64,000 nucleotides of DNA from an uncultured Porphyromonadaceae bacterium (GCA_947175605.1 CAMWNH010000001.1:62001-126000); one strand, 5' to 3'. Counted from the stretch's first letter, positions 8,015-18,410 are shown. The notes: generated by a model from the letters alone, not told the origin. Program-made: numbers and translations.

Positions 8015-10795
8015 ATGGAATACAAGCATAAAGACATCGAAGCCCGCTGGCAGCAGAAATGGAAAGACGCCGGCATATACAAGGTCGACAACAAGAGCGA
8101 CCGTCCGAAATACTATGTTCTCGACATGTTTCCCTACCCCTCGGGTGCGGGCCTGCATGTGGGACATCCCTTAGGCTATATCGCTTCGGACATCTATGCC
8201 CGCTACAAGCGCCTCAACGGCTTCAATGTTCTCCACCCCATGGGCTATGACGCCTATGGCCTGCCCGCCGAGCAGTATGCCATTCTGACCGGACAGCATC
8301 CCGAGATCACCACGCGCCAAAACACCGCGCGCTATCGCGAGCAGCTCGACAAGATAGGATTCTCCTTCGACTGGAGCCGCGAGATCAAGACCTGCGATCC
8401 CGAGTTCTACCGCTGGACGCAATGGGCCTTCCTGCGCATGTTCGACCACTGGTATAACAAGCGCACCGCCAAGGCCGAACCCATTTCCGAACTCGTGGCA
8501 CATCTGGAAAAGCACGGCACGGAAGGCCTTGACGCGGCGCAGACCCGCGAACTCAACTTCACCGCCGCTGACTGGGCCGCGATGACCGACAAAGAGCGCT
8601 CCGACGCGCTGATGAACTGGCGTCTCGCATTCCAGGCCAATACGATGGTGAACTGGTGTCCCAAGCTCGGCACGGTGCTGGCCAACGATGAGGTGTCCGA
8701 GGGCCTGAGCGTACGCGGCGGCTATCCCGTGGAACAGAAAATGATGTATCAGTGGTGTCTGCGTGTCTCGGCCTATGCCGACCGCCTCTTGAAGGACCTT
8801 GAGACTATCGACTGGAGCGACTCCATCAAGGAGACGCAGCGCAACTGGATTGGCCGCAGCGAGGGCGCCGAGATGCGCTTCAAAGTTGCCGACAGCGATG
8901 TGGAACTTGAAATATTCACCACGCGTGCCGACACCATTTTCGGTGTCACCTTCATGGTCCTCGCTCCGGAGAGCCGCTATGTTGACATGATCACCACGCC
9001 CGAACAGCGTGCCGCCGTCGAAGAATACGTCACGGCCACCAAGCATAAGACCGAGCGCGAGCGCATGATCGACAAGAAAGTGTCCGGCGTGTTCACCGGT
9101 GCTTACGCCATTAATCCGCTCACGGGTAAGAAGGTGCCCGTGTGGGTGAGCGATTACGTGCTCGCAGGCTACGGCACGGGCGCCATCATGGCCGTGCCCG
9201 CGCACGACAGCCGCGACTATGCCTTTGCCCGCCATTTCGACCTTCCCGTGATTCCGCTTATCGAGGGCGCCGACGTGTCCGAGAGTAGTTTCGACGCCAA
9301 GGAGGGCCGCATGATCAACTCCGAAGGCCCCGAGCTGAATCTCAACGGCCTGGAAGTCAAGGACGCGATTGCCAAGACCAAGGAATTTATCGCTGCCAAG
9401 GGCATAGGTAAGGTCAAGGTCAACTTCCGTCTGCGCGACGCCATCTTCAGCCGTCAGCGCTACTGGGGCGAACCTATTCCCATTTACTACAAGGACGGCA
9501 TCCCCACCGCCTACGAGGAAGGTCTGCCCCTGGCTCTGCCCGAGGTGGACAAATACCTGCCCACCGAGAGCGGCGAGCCTCCCCTGGGCCGCGCCAAGAA
9601 CTGGACTACCCCCGACGGCTATCCGCTGGAACTGAACACGATGCCGGGCTTCGCAGGCTCCTCCGCCTACTACCTGCGCTACATGGATCCCCACAACTCC
9701 GAAGCCCTCGTATCCCCCGAGGCCAACGGATACTGGCGCAATGTCGATCTCTACATCGGCGGCAGCGAGCATGCCACAGGCCACCTCATCTACAGCCGTT
9801 TCTGGAATAAATTCCTCTATGATCTTGGTCTCGTATGCGAGTCCGAGCCCTTCCGCAAGCTCATCAACCAGGGCATGATTCAGGGCCGCAGCAACTTCGT
9901 GTATCGCATCAAGGACACCAATACCTTCGTGAGCCACGGCCTGAAGGATCAGTACGACACGACGCCCATCCACGTGAATGTGAACATCGTAAGCAACGAT
10001 ATCCTCGACCTCGACGCCTTCCGCAAGTCGCAGCCCGAATACGAAACGGCCGAATTCATCCTCGAGGATGGCAAGTACGTGTGCGGCTGGGCGGTCGAGA
10101 AAATGTCCAAGTCCATGTTCAACGTGGTGAATCCCGACGATATAGTCGAGCGTTATGGTGCCGACACCCTGCGTCTCTACGAAATGTTCCTCGGACCGCT
10201 GGAGCAGAGCAAGCCCTGGGACACCAACGGCATCGACGGCGTGAACCGCTTCATCAAGAAGCTCTGGAGTCTCTACTGGAAGGGCGATACATGCCTTGTG
10301 GACGATTCCAAGCCCTCGCCCGAGTCGCTCAAGAGTCTCCACAAGCTCATCAAGAAGGTGACGGGCGACATCGAGAATTTCTCCTTCAACACGTCCGTGG
10401 CCGCGTTCATGATTTGCGTCAACGAGCTCTCGTCGCAGAAGTGCCATAGCCGCGAAGTGCTTGAGCCTCTGCTGATTCTGCTTGCGCCCTTTGCGCCTCA
10501 CGTGGCCGAAGAGCTGTGGCACAGCGCAATAGGCCACGCCGATGAAGAAAGCATCGTGCGCGATGCACAGTGGCCGTCTTTCAACGAGGACTTCCTCAAG
10601 GAGAGCACCGTGACGATGGCCGTAAGCTTCAACGGCAAAGCGCGTTACAACATCACCGTACCCGCCGGTACCTCCCGCGAGGATGTTGAGAAGGCCGCCC
10701 TCGAGCATGAAGGTGCCGCAAAATGGCTCGATGGCAAAACCGTGCGCAAAATTATCGTTGTGCCCGGAAAAATCGTCAATATTGTTGTAGCTTGA
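8015..10795 (+). CDS. leuS: Leucyl-tRNA synthetase
   Basis: This class I synthetase charges tRNA-Leu. Visible signatures are the HIGH-type motif HVGHPLGY near residue 50, the CP1 editing domain ([17 protein letters not shown] and [12 protein letters not shown]) and KMSKS ([10 protein letters not shown]) near residue 705, then the anticodon-binding C-terminus. I chose ATG at 8015 ([16 protein letters not shown]), giving 926 aa. The ORF-track start at 7826 runs through nadA in another frame. The 895-aa antisense ORF is a shadow. Confidence 0.97.
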   Translation: MEYKHKDIEARWQQKWKDAGIYKVDNKSDRPKYYVLDMFPYPSGAGLHVGHPLGYIASDIYARYKRLNGFNVLHPMGYDAYGLPAEQYAILTGQHPEITTRQNTARYREQLDKIGFSFDWSREIKTCDPEFYRWTQWAFLRMFDHWYNKRTAKAEPISELVAHLEKHGTEGLDAAQTRELNFTAADWAAMTDKERSDALMNWRLAFQANTMVNWCPKLGTVLANDEVSEGLSVRGGYPVEQKMMYQWCLRVSAYADRLLKDLETIDWSDSIKETQRNWIGRSEGAEMRFKVADSDVELEIFTTRADTIFGVTFMVLAPESRYVDMITTPEQRAAVEEYVTATKHKTERERMIDKKVSGVFTGAYAINPLTGKKVPVWVSDYVLAGYGTGAIMAVPAHDSRDYAFARHFDLPVIPLIEGADVSESSFDAKEGRMINSEGPELNLNGLEVKDAIAKTKEFIAAKGIGKVKVNFRLRDAIFSRQRYWGEPIPIYYKDGIPTAYEEGLPLALPEVDKYLPTESGEPPLGRAKNWTTPDGYPLELNTMPGFAGSSAYYLRYMDPHNSEALVSPEANGYWRNVDLYIGGSEHATGHLIYSRFWNKFLYDLGLVCESEPFRKLINQGMIQGRSNFVYRIKDTNTFVSHGLKDQYDTTPIHVNVNIVSNDILDLDAFRKSQPEYETAEFILEDGKYVCGWAVEKMSKSMFNVVNPDDIVERYGADTLRLYEMFLGPLEQSKPWDTNGIDGVNRFIKKLWSLYWKGDTCLVDDSKPSPESLKSLHKLIKKVTGDIENFSFNTSVAAFMICVNELSSQKCHSREVLEPLLILLAPFAPHVAEELWHSAIGHADEESIVRDAQWPSFNEDFLKESTVTMAVSFNGKARYNITVPAGTSREDVEKAALEHEGAAKWLDGKTVRKIIVVPGKIVNIVVA

Positions 10796-10829
10796 TAATA
10801 AAACGCTTGTTTCTCCGTTCTCTATAGAC

Positions 10830-11414
10830 GTGAAAAAGATAGTATTCGCAACCAACAACGCTCATAAGCTCGATGAATTGCGCCGCATGGCCGGTGACCG
10901 ATTCGAGATTCTGAGCCTCAAGGACATCCGTTGCTTCGACGATATTCCCGAGAACGAAACCACGTTCGAGGGCAATGCTCTTGCAAAAGCACGGTGGGTG
11001 CGCGATCGCTATGGCTACGATTGTCTGGCGGACGACTCGGGTCTGGAAGTGGATGCGCTCGACGGCGCTCCCGGTGTCCTGTCGGCGCGCTTTGCCGCCG
11101 AGCACGACGATGCCGCCAACAACAAGCTCCTGCTGGCCAAGCTGCAGGGCGTGCCTGCGCAGAAGCGCACCGCCCGGTTCCGGACCGCCATCTGCCTGCT
11201 TGAGGGCGATGCCGAGCCCCGTTTCTTCTCGGGCGCCGTGGAAGGCCGGATTCTGGACGCTCCCCGCGGCGAAGGAGGCTTCGGATACGACCCCCTTTTT
11301 GTAGCCGATGGATATACCCGCACTTTCGCGGAAACATCCGCAGCCGAGAAGGATGCCGTGAGCCATCGCGGACGGGCCGTCAGAGCCTTGCTCCACTATC
11401 TCCACGCCGAATAA
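10830..11414 (+). CDS. rdgB: XTP/dITP diphosphatase (RdgB/HAM1 family)
   Basis: It hydrolyses non-canonical purine triphosphates (XTP, ITP, dITP) to monophosphates, cleaning the nucleotide pool. Family motifs are present in order: FATNNAHKLDELR at the N-terminus, DDSGLEVDALDGAPGV near residue 70, GGFGYDPLF and SHRGRAVRAL at the end. At 194 aa it has typical length. The start is GTG (GTGAAAAAGATAGTA), 34 bases after leuS, so it is likely cotranscribed. Confidence 0.95.
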   Translation: MKKIVFATNNAHKLDELRRMAGDRFEILSLKDIRCFDDIPENETTFEGNALAKARWVRDRYGYDCLADDSGLEVDALDGAPGVLSARFAAEHDDAANNKLLLAKLQGVPAQKRTARFRTAICLLEGDAEPRFFSGAVEGRILDAPRGEGGFGYDPLFVADGYTRTFAETSAAEKDAVSHRGRAVRALLHYLHAE

Positions 11415-11460
11415 GAATAATCATACCTCTCCTCAACCAATACATTCCATTAAACCAACC

Positions 11461-14046
11461 ATGAACAAAAAGATTACTCTCCTTCTTGCACTTGTCCTTG
11501 GGGCTGTGTTCAGTGTAGCTGCGCAATCTTTCAGCGGGCGCTGGAGCCTCTTCCCCACGGTCGGAACGTCGATCGACAGGGTCGTATGCTCTGACTCAAA
11601 GGTGTTCTTCACGAACTCCTCGCGCCTCTCGCACTACTCCGAGGACGATGCGGAAACATATCATTACGCCAATTCCGACGCCGTTGCAAGCGTGGATGTA
11701 AGCAGCATCCACTACAATCCCGACACGCGTCAGCTTCTGGTGGTGTATTCCGACTACAACATCGACATCATCGATGCCGATGGCTCGGTGCATAACATGT
11801 CCGCAATCCGCGATGCCGTGCTTACGACGGCAAAGGACATCGAGGACGTGGCGTTTTACGGCGATGAAGCCTACATCGCCACCAACTTCGGCCTTGTGGT
11901 CGTGGACATGAAGTCCGCTACCGTCAAGCAGTCTGGCATCTATGGTTTCGGTCCCTCGCTCGTAGGTGTCACCGAGAAGTTTGTCGTGCTCTATTTCTAC
12001 TCCCCCATCGCTTCGGCCGGAATCCCCAAGGAGTCGTTCTACGTTGCGCCGCGCAATGCCAAGCTCAGTTCCTTCTCCGCCTTCAAGAATGTATTCAGTC
12101 AGGGCATCATGGATATTCAGGAACTTAACGGCACCAATCTGGTAACGCTCAGCAGCGACGGCTGGCGTACGCGTATCGTGTCGATAGATCCCGAGACGCT
12201 CGCGATGAAGGCCGACAACCGTCTCACCACGGTCGTGTCGCAGCTTGTCCGCGGCGCCGACGGACGGGTGTATGCCGTAAGCTCAACCGATGTCAAGGTC
12301 ATTGATCCCGAGACAACTCAAGTTGCCGAGACGGTGCAGCTTCCCGCCGGTCTTAATGGTCGGGCATTCGGTTTCGGCAAGAAGGGCCTGGCGGATGCGT
12401 GGATTTCCAATGCCTCCGGTCTTGGAAAATACGATCTAAAGACCTCGACTGTCCTTATGAGCCCCTACTTCCCCGAGGGATTGTCCGTGAAGCATCCGCA
12501 CTATATGGAGTGGGACTCGCAGGGCCGTCTGTGGGTCACCAATATCAGTCTGTCCGAGTCGAAGAGCATACCCTCCGGCAAGAACGCCTATTACGATGAA
12601 AAATACGTTGCCCTTATCGACGGCAACAGACTCGAGGACCGCACGCCCACGACAGGCATGACCAGTTTCGGCATCGCATCCGGCTGGTATGACTTCTTCG
12701 AGCCCTCCGAGGAGGAAAAAGCCCGCTATCAGGAGGAAATGTGGCGCATGCAGTGGTCGCAGATGGCTAAGGACAACTACGCCAAGACAAAGCAGCTTTG
12801 CGGCGTTCACAACCGCCTGCTCCCCGACCTTGACGATCCCGACAAGTTCTGGGTTGCCGGTGGCTCCGAGGGTATTGTGCTGTGCGAGAAGGGCGAGGGA
12901 TACTCGGCGGATAATGTTCAGGGCGATGCGCTGGCCATCTACAGCCGAATCAACATGCCCTATCTCCCCACCAAAGACTGGAGTGATACCCGAGTTTATA
13001 ATCTCGACTACGATCCCGAAGGTAATTTGTGGGTGTTCTTCTGGACCTATGCCGATGGCTCCATCGGTCCGCGTAATGCCATAGACATCTTGCCGGCCAA
13101 GATCCGGAAGGACCGTCCGGCACGCGTGAAGTATGCCGACTGGGTTGTCTACCCCGAGATGCCCGGCTACGATGTCAAGTACGATATCGTGTCCTGTTTC
13201 TCCCATAAGTCGAACATGCTTTTCGTGTTGAGTTCCACGTATGCCGGCTCTCTGCATGCGATAGACACGAAGGGTACTTATCTCAATCCCAACGACGATG
13301 TGCTGACGATACACCCCACAGTCATCGACCAGGACGGTAATGTAATCTCGCCCCTCGTATATACGGATATCAAGGAGGACAAGACCGGTATGATCTGGGT
13401 TGGCACCTCCTCGGGCCTTTATGTGATTCCCGATCCCCAGTCCGCAGCATCTGAAAGCATGCGTGTGCGCCGCCCTGTTGTTCCGCGTAACGACGGCACC
13501 AACTTCGGCGACTATCTGCTCGACGGTGCCGACATCTCCTGCATTGCGGTGGATCCCAACAATCGCAAGTGGATCGGCACGGCAGATGCCGGTGTGTATC
13601 TCGTAAGTGCCGACGGCACCAAGATCATCTCGCATTTCGACAAATCCAACTCGCCCCTGGTGAGCGACGAGGTTTATTCCATCGCCGCCGATCCTAATTC
13701 CAACCGTGTTTACATCGGCACGAGACTCGGCGTGATGTGCTACGAGAGCGATGCATCTCCGGCCAAGGACGATTTCTCCGAAGTCTACGTCTACCCCAAT
13801 CCCGTCCGTCCCGAATATACGGGCTGGATCACGGTGGCCGGCCTTATGGATAATTCCCTCGTGAAGATTGCCGACATCAACGGCAATATCGTCTTCCAGG
13901 GCAAGTCCTCGGGCGGCAGCTTCATCTGGGACGGCTGCAATGCCGGCGGCGAACGCGTCCGCACGGGTGTTTACCTCGTGCTCGCATCCGCAGGCGACGA
14001 CAGCAGCTCTATGGCTGTAGTCTCTAAAATCATGATTATGAATTGA
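11461..14046 (+). CDS. porZ: PorZ-like beta-propeller protein (T9SS-associated)
   Basis: This 861-residue exported protein has a signal peptide cut after about VAAQ-22. Two regions of propeller-like repeats follow, including two-component-regulator-propeller motifs such as GMIWVGTSSGLYVI and NRKWIGTADAGVYLVS. It ends in an Ig-like type IX C-terminal domain (VYVYPNPVRPEYTG to KIMIMN). This order matches PorZ, the surface component of the type IX attachment complex in Porphyromonas, which helps deliver anionic lipopolysaccharide to cargo. It is followed after three bases by an unknown gene and then a DUF4369 lipoprotein in one run. The assignment rests on architecture; other propeller proteins with a C-terminal sorting domain remain possible. 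Confidence 0.72.
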   Translation: MNKKITLLLALVLGAVFSVAAQSFSGRWSLFPTVGTSIDRVVCSDSKVFFTNSSRLSHYSEDDAETYHYANSDAVASVDVSSIHYNPDTRQLLVVYSDYNIDIIDADGSVHNMSAIRDAVLTTAKDIEDVAFYGDEAYIATNFGLVVVDMKSATVKQSGIYGFGPSLVGVTEKFVVLYFYSPIASAGIPKESFYVAPRNAKLSSFSAFKNVFSQGIMDIQELNGTNLVTLSSDGWRTRIVSIDPETLAMKADNRLTTVVSQLVRGADGRVYAVSSTDVKVIDPETTQVAETVQLPAGLNGRAFGFGKKGLADAWISNASGLGKYDLKTSTVLMSPYFPEGLSVKHPHYMEWDSQGRLWVTNISLSESKSIPSGKNAYYDEKYVALIDGNRLEDRTPTTGMTSFGIASGWYDFFEPSEEEKARYQEEMWRMQWSQMAKDNYAKTKQLCGVHNRLLPDLDDPDKFWVAGGSEGIVLCEKGEGYSADNVQGDALAIYSRINMPYLPTKDWSDTRVYNLDYDPEGNLWVFFWTYADGSIGPRNAIDILPAKIRKDRPARVKYADWVVYPEMPGYDVKYDIVSCFSHKSNMLFVLSSTYAGSLHAIDTKGTYLNPNDDVLTIHPTVIDQDGNVISPLVYTDIKEDKTGMIWVGTSSGLYVIPDPQSAASESMRVRRPVVPRNDGTNFGDYLLDGADISCIAVDPNNRKWIGTADAGVYLVSADGTKIISHFDKSNSPLVSDEVYSIAADPNSNRVYIGTRLGVMCYESDASPAKDDFSEVYVYPNPVRPEYTGWITVAGLMDNSLVKIADINGNIVFQGKSSGGSFIWDGCNAGGERVRTGVYLVLASAGDDSSSMAVVSKIMIMN

Positions 14047-14049
14047 TTG

Positions 14050-14589
14050 ATGGCACAGACTGACGATTCCTTACGCTATATCGACGAGCGCGATAAGGCC
14101 TACGGCCTCACGGGCATGGCCATTACGCTGGTGGCATCCGAGAGCGGTGCCTTGCTCGCCGGAATCTCTCTCGACGGCGATGAAGAGACGGATTTCGAGA
14201 TGTCGCATGACTTCTTCTTCCGCGGCAATCCGCGCATGGCTCCCAAGTATATGTGGATCACCGGAGTGCGCCATCTCAACCTCGCCACGCGCATGATACT
14301 CGGCAATGCCGTATGCCGCACTTACGTGCTCCGCGGACAGCCGCAACTGGCCGATTCCCGCCGCGCTGCCATCCGCGAGCTCGTGAACAGCGTGGCCCTC
14401 GAGCAATGCGCGCTCGCCGAGGACGAGGCCGATGCGCTTTTCGAAGACTCGTTCAGATATGTGCACAGGCTCTTCTCTCATATCGGTGTGCATTCCGTGG
14501 CCGACCGTTTTGCCGATGAGCTGCGCAAGAGGCGCGCTATGAGTGCCGCCGAGGCCGTGGAGCTTCTTGGTCAGCTGGGTGTGAGATGA
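14050..14589 (+). CDS. Conserved hypothetical protein
   Basis: I do not recognise a named domain in this 179-residue protein. It has no signal peptide and mixed alpha content, with a segment around MWITGVRHLNLATRMILGN. The ORF-track start is a TTG at 14047; the ATG three bases on (MAQTDDSLRY) is preferred. It sits 3 bases after the porZ-like gene and overlaps the next lipoprotein gene by four bases (ATGA). This tight packing suggests translational coupling and a shared envelope-related role, which is inference only. Confidence 0.75.
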   Translation: MAQTDDSLRYIDERDKAYGLTGMAITLVASESGALLAGISLDGDEETDFEMSHDFFFRGNPRMAPKYMWITGVRHLNLATRMILGNAVCRTYVLRGQPQLADSRRAAIRELVNSVALEQCALAEDEADALFEDSFRYVHRLFSHIGVHSVADRFADELRKRRAMSAAEAVELLGQLGVR

Positions 14590-15611
14590 AACGCTTAAGA
14601 CTTTTTTTAGCTCTGATTTTAACCGTGCTGTCGCTGGCATCATGTGCCGACGACAGCCGTTTTGTTGTCAGGGGCACCACACCGGGCACTGACAACATGA
14701 ATCTCCGTTACGCCTACGAGAGCCCCGAAGGCTTCCGTCAGGGCATAGTGGCCGTGCGCGACGGCAAATTTGAGTTTGCAGGCTCGGTTTCGCAGCCTGT
14801 GCTTGTGGAGATGTACACGCACGACTTCAAACCGCTCGGCAGCCTGTGGCTCGGAGGTGGCGAAACGGTGGAGTGTACGCTCACACCCGGACACCCCGAG
14901 CGCATGAAAGCCCGTGGGACGCAAATAAATGAGTGCTGGACGGCGTTTCTTGCACAGAATGAATCAACCCTCACGGAATCGCCCGAGGCGGCAAATAAGG
15001 CTATTTCTGCGTTCGTAGAGGCCAATCCGGATGACCTGCTCTCCACGCTCCTGCTCGTCACGCTATACGACTCCTCCGTCGACCCCTCCGGTGCTGCGGC
15101 GCTTATGGCGCTTTTGCAGCCTTCCGCCAGGCCCGAGCGCCTTGCCGGAGCCTCGGACTTTCTTCTCTCCCTGGCCGTGCCCGCGAATCCTGCCCAGCCG
15201 GTCGATTCGATGGCTTATATCTCGACTTCCAATGCAGTCCGCACGCTTGTTCCCGCCGGCCATCGTGCCACGCTCCTGCTCTTTACCGATGCCGAGGCGC
15301 AGCGCAGCGATACGCTGCTCTCGAGTCTGCGTCGAGCTGCTGCGGCTAAGGACGTGCAGGTGACGGATGTCTACCTCTCGTCCGACACTTTGGCTTGGCG
15401 CCGCATGCTTCGCTCCGAAAAGCAGCGAGGCTTCGACAGCGACGAATGGACACGTGCGTGGCTTCCCGGCGGACTCGCAGCCCCGCAGCTGCGTAAGCTC
15501 GGCCTGCCGGAGCTCCCATATGCCATTGTCTGCGATTCGGCAGGCTATACCCTATTCCGCGGGTCCGAACCCGACAGCGCCCTGACCGTTCTCCGCGACA
15601 TACTGAAATAA
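14586..15611 (+). CDS. DUF4369-domain lipoprotein
   Basis: A type II signal peptide with lipobox LASC puts the lipidated cysteine at residue 20. The N-terminal third (FVVRGTTPGTDNMNLRYAY through GGGETVECTL) resembles DUF4369, which in Bacteroidota usually precedes a thioredoxin-like TlpA/ResA domain. The C-terminal half looks thioredoxin-like in layout (ATLLLFTDAEAQRSDTLLSSLRR), but I see no CxxC motif, so redox activity is doubtful. The protein has 341 aa and the gene overlaps the previous one by four bases. Confidence 0.8.
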   Translation: MKRLRLFLALILTVLSLASCADDSRFVVRGTTPGTDNMNLRYAYESPEGFRQGIVAVRDGKFEFAGSVSQPVLVEMYTHDFKPLGSLWLGGGETVECTLTPGHPERMKARGTQINECWTAFLAQNESTLTESPEAANKAISAFVEANPDDLLSTLLLVTLYDSSVDPSGAAALMALLQPSARPERLAGASDFLLSLAVPANPAQPVDSMAYISTSNAVRTLVPAGHRATLLLFTDAEAQRSDTLLSSLRRAAAAKDVQVTDVYLSSDTLAWRRMLRSEKQRGFDSDEWTRAWLPGGLAAPQLRKLGLPELPYAIVCDSAGYTLFRGSEPDSALTVLRDILK

Positions 15612-15638
15612 TATCTCCAATCATCCCGCCTCTCCTCA

Positions 15639-17183
15639 ATGCTCGTAAAAACTTATGGAGCCGCCGTCTGCGGCATAGATGCGATAATTGTTACGGTCGA
15701 GACTGTGCTCGACCGCGGATTTCAGTACTGCATCGTCGGACTGCCCGACACGGCCGTGAAGGAGAGCCACGAACGCGTGCGCTCAGCGCTCAAGCAGAGC
15801 GGATTCGACATTCCGCGCCGCAGCGTCACCATAAACATGGCGCCGGCTGATGTGCGCAAGGAGGGCGCGGCCTACGACCTTCCTATAGCCGTGAGCCTGC
15901 TGGCTGCATCCGAGCAGATCGATGCTTCGCTACTTGCCGACTATGTGATCATGGGCGAACTGTCGCTCGACGGCGGCATTCAACCCGTGCGCGGTATTCT
16001 GCCTATGGCCATCGAGGCCCGTGCCCGCGGTTTCAAGGGCATCATCGTACCGGCGGCCAACGCGGCCGAGGCTGCCGTGGTGAATAATCTCGAAGTCTAT
16101 GGCGCATACTCTCTGGAAGGTGTCGTGGCCCACTTCAAAGGCAACCGGCCCCTGCAGCGCACTGTCGTGGACACGCGTGCGGAATTCGCTTCCGCGGCCA
16201 ATGTTTTCGAGTACGACTTCTCCGAGGTGAAGGGGCAGGAGAATGTCAAGCGTGCATTCGAAGTGGCTTGTGCCGGTGGCCACAATATCATTCTCATCGG
16301 TCCTCCGGGCTCGGGCAAATCCATGATGGCCAAACGGCTGCCGTCGATCATGCCTCCGCTCACACTTGGCGAGGCTCTGGAGACGACCAAGATCCACTCC
16401 GTGGCCGGCAAGCTCCGGCGCGGTTCGCGGCTCATGACCATGCGCCCCTTCCGCGCGCCGCACCACACCATGTCTGCAGTGGCCATGGTGGGCGGAGGCA
16501 CCAATCCCATGCCCGGCGAGATATCCCTGGCCCATAACGGTATACTCTTCCTGGACGAGTTTCCCGAGTTTCCGCGCACCGTGCTTGAGGTCCTGCGTCA
16601 GCCGCTCGAAGACCGCGAGATCACCGTGTCGCGCGCACGCTATTCCGTGGACTATCCCGCTTCATTCATGCTTGTGGCGTCCATGAATCCATGCCCCTGC
16701 GGCTATTACAACCATCCCCGGCGCGCCTGTAGCTGCCTGCCCGGGCAGGTGCAGAAATATTTAGGACGCGTTTCAGGACCTCTGCTCGACCGTATCGACA
16801 TACAGGTCGAGATCCTGCCTGTAGATGTCGATGAGCTTGCCGCACGTCCCACGGGCGAGACAAGCGCGCAGATACGCCAGCGCGTGGTGGCTGCGCGCGA
16901 AATCCAGAGCCGACGCTTTGCCGGCGAGCGCTACACGCACTGCAATGCGCAGATGACTCCTCGCCACATGGCCCAATACTGCACGCTCGATGCCGCCGGA
17001 GAAGCGATGCTGAAAAAAGCGATGGTCAAGTACGACATGAGCGCCCGCGCCTTCGATCGCATTCTCAAGCTCGCGCGCACTATTGCCGACCTTGCCGGCT
17101 CGCCCATGATCGAAGCCCGTCACATAGCCGAAGCCATCGGTTACCGCACCCTCGACCGCGGCACCTGGGGCAAAAGCTTCTGA
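15639..17183 (+). CDS. YifB/ComM family Mg-chelatase-like AAA ATPase
   Basis: This cytoplasmic AAA+ ATPase belongs to the ComM/YifB family; ComM promotes branch migration during recombination of incoming DNA in naturally transformable bacteria. The N-terminal Lon-protease-like S5 fold covers about residues 1-180. Walker A GPPGSGKS lies near residue 222, Walker B ILFLDEFPEF near 305, and the Mg-chelatase C-terminal domain with CPCGYYNHP, LLDRIDIQ and the final RTLDR follows. The length of 514 aa is typical. It lies 27 bases after the DUF4369 lipoprotein gene. Confidence 0.94.
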   Translation: MLVKTYGAAVCGIDAIIVTVETVLDRGFQYCIVGLPDTAVKESHERVRSALKQSGFDIPRRSVTINMAPADVRKEGAAYDLPIAVSLLAASEQIDASLLADYVIMGELSLDGGIQPVRGILPMAIEARARGFKGIIVPAANAAEAAVVNNLEVYGAYSLEGVVAHFKGNRPLQRTVVDTRAEFASAANVFEYDFSEVKGQENVKRAFEVACAGGHNIILIGPPGSGKSMMAKRLPSIMPPLTLGEALETTKIHSVAGKLRRGSRLMTMRPFRAPHHTMSAVAMVGGGTNPMPGEISLAHNGILFLDEFPEFPRTVLEVLRQPLEDREITVSRARYSVDYPASFMLVASMNPCPCGYYNHPRRACSCLPGQVQKYLGRVSGPLLDRIDIQVEILPVDVDELAARPTGETSAQIRQRVVAAREIQSRRFAGERYTHCNAQMTPRHMAQYCTLDAAGEAMLKKAMVKYDMSARAFDRILKLARTIADLAGSPMIEARHIAEAIGYRTLDRGTWGKSF

Positions 17184-17234
17184 CCCCCGTCTCCCCTTCC
17201 CGGGGAAAAGAATTGTTGCTTGCTCTGAAATTAC

Positions 17235-18338
17235 ATGACTATGAACTATAAGTATTTTGCTTTTATAAGCTACAGCCATAGCGATATGCGCTTTGCGAGG
17301 TGGCTGCAGGGAAAGCTGGAGGGATATAAGCTCCCCACGCGGCCCGTGCGAGTGAATAATGAAATCAAGCACGGCTGCCGCTATCTCCAGCCCGTGTTCC
17401 GCGACCAGACCGACATGAATTCCGGCGTCCTCGACGAGGAGCTGCAGAAGAACCTCGAGAGCAGCAAGTATCTTGTGCTTCTATGCTCCAAGAGTTCTGC
17501 AGCCTCTACCTGGGTCAATGGCGAGGTGCAGTCCTTTATCGACATGGGTCGTTTCGCAAACATCATTCCCGTGCTGATTCCTTCGCCCGGAGTGCCTGAA
17601 ACGGAGCTCTTCCCCGCTGCGCTCCGCGAGTATTCTCGCATGCATGGCAAGGAGCTGCGTGGAATAAACATTGCCGAGGGGCGTGAAAAGGCGTTCATAC
17701 AGGTTGTGACGCGTATGCTCGGGCTCGACTTCGACGAGCTGTGGCAGCGCTACCGCCGCGCGCGCAGGCAGCGCATCGCGGCAATTACGGCCTTTTCCGT
17801 CGTGGCTGCTTTGTGCGCATATACTTTTGCTCTGCCGGTGAAGCTGGATGTGAATGTCCTGCCCGAGCCCTCACAGCTTCCTGTGGGTGAGGAGCTGCAT
17901 CTTACGGTCGACGGGGCCGAATATACGGTGCCCGTGAATGAGCCGCACGTTGCGGGCATATCCGTTCCGGGCTACCGCCGGCTGGGGCGGATAGATGTCT
18001 CCCTCTCCTCGCAGTTTTTCACAAGCGTGGATACGAGCGTGGCCACGGGATTCGGGCTGCGCAGGCAGCTCGCGCTTGACCTCCGTCGCGACGATAGTTT
18101 TGCCCTATACGCCGGGGTCGTATATACCGATGATATGGAGCCCCTCGAGGGTGTGGCGGTGAGTGTGGCCGATTGTACGGTCGCTACTGATTCCGATGGC
18201 CGCTTCGCCATCACGCTTCCTCTTGCCGAGCAGCGAGCCGAGCAGTGCATCACGCTCACACGCTCGGGCTATCGCACCATAGTCCGCGAGGACGAATCTC
18301 CCTCCGGCGATCTGCGCTTCATCCTTCACAAAGACTGA
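17235..18338 (+). CDS. TIR domain - transmembrane - carboxypeptidase-regulatory-like fusion protein
   Basis: Three parts are visible in 367 residues. Residues 5-170 are a TIR domain: YFAFISYSHSD, VFRDQTDMNSG, YLVLLCSKSSA, and STWVNGEV whose Glu97 sits where TIR NAD hydrolases carry the catalytic glutamate. An Arg-rich stop precedes one hydrophobic helix at about 181-201. The rest contains a CarboxypepD_reg-like beta-sandwich at about 287-345 (LYAGVVYTDDMEPLEGVAV, DSDGRF). The positive-inside rule puts the TIR domain in the cytoplasm and the C-terminus in the periplasm. ATG at 17235 or 17241 could be the start. Signalling or defence roles are inference; no partner effector gene lies beside it. 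Confidence 0.85.
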   Translation: MTMNYKYFAFISYSHSDMRFARWLQGKLEGYKLPTRPVRVNNEIKHGCRYLQPVFRDQTDMNSGVLDEELQKNLESSKYLVLLCSKSSAASTWVNGEVQSFIDMGRFANIIPVLIPSPGVPETELFPAALREYSRMHGKELRGINIAEGREKAFIQVVTRMLGLDFDELWQRYRRARRQRIAAITAFSVVAALCAYTFALPVKLDVNVLPEPSQLPVGEELHLTVDGAEYTVPVNEPHVAGISVPGYRRLGRIDVSLSSQFFTSVDTSVATGFGLRRQLALDLRRDDSFALYAGVVYTDDMEPLEGVAVSVADCTVATDSDGRFAITLPLAEQRAEQCITLTRSGYRTIVREDESPSGDLRFILHKD

Positions 18339-18351
18339 CCCACGCCCAAGC

Positions 18352-18410
18352 GTTTTTGCGACCTGTACGGACATGCCTTTGGCCTGTCGCCGACAGGTCG
18401 CAAGTTTTTG
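18352..18410 (+). terminator. Terminator after the TIR gene, carrying a REP-like core
   Basis: GCGACCTGT and ACAGGTCGC pair to form a stem followed by AAGTTTTTG. The loop side contains GTACGGACATGCCTTTGGC, a sequence repeated near 21.8 and 22.4 kb. Confidence 0.65.

Noticed and set aside
8171-10858. 895-aa ORF antisense to leuS
   Set aside because: It lies wholly opposite leuS, has no recognisable motif and is explained by GC-rich third positions. The same holds for other long antisense ORFs (5535-6959, 12436-13635, 19051-20085, 26785-28077, 30723-31802, 49434-50480, 56500-58452, 58476-59606).
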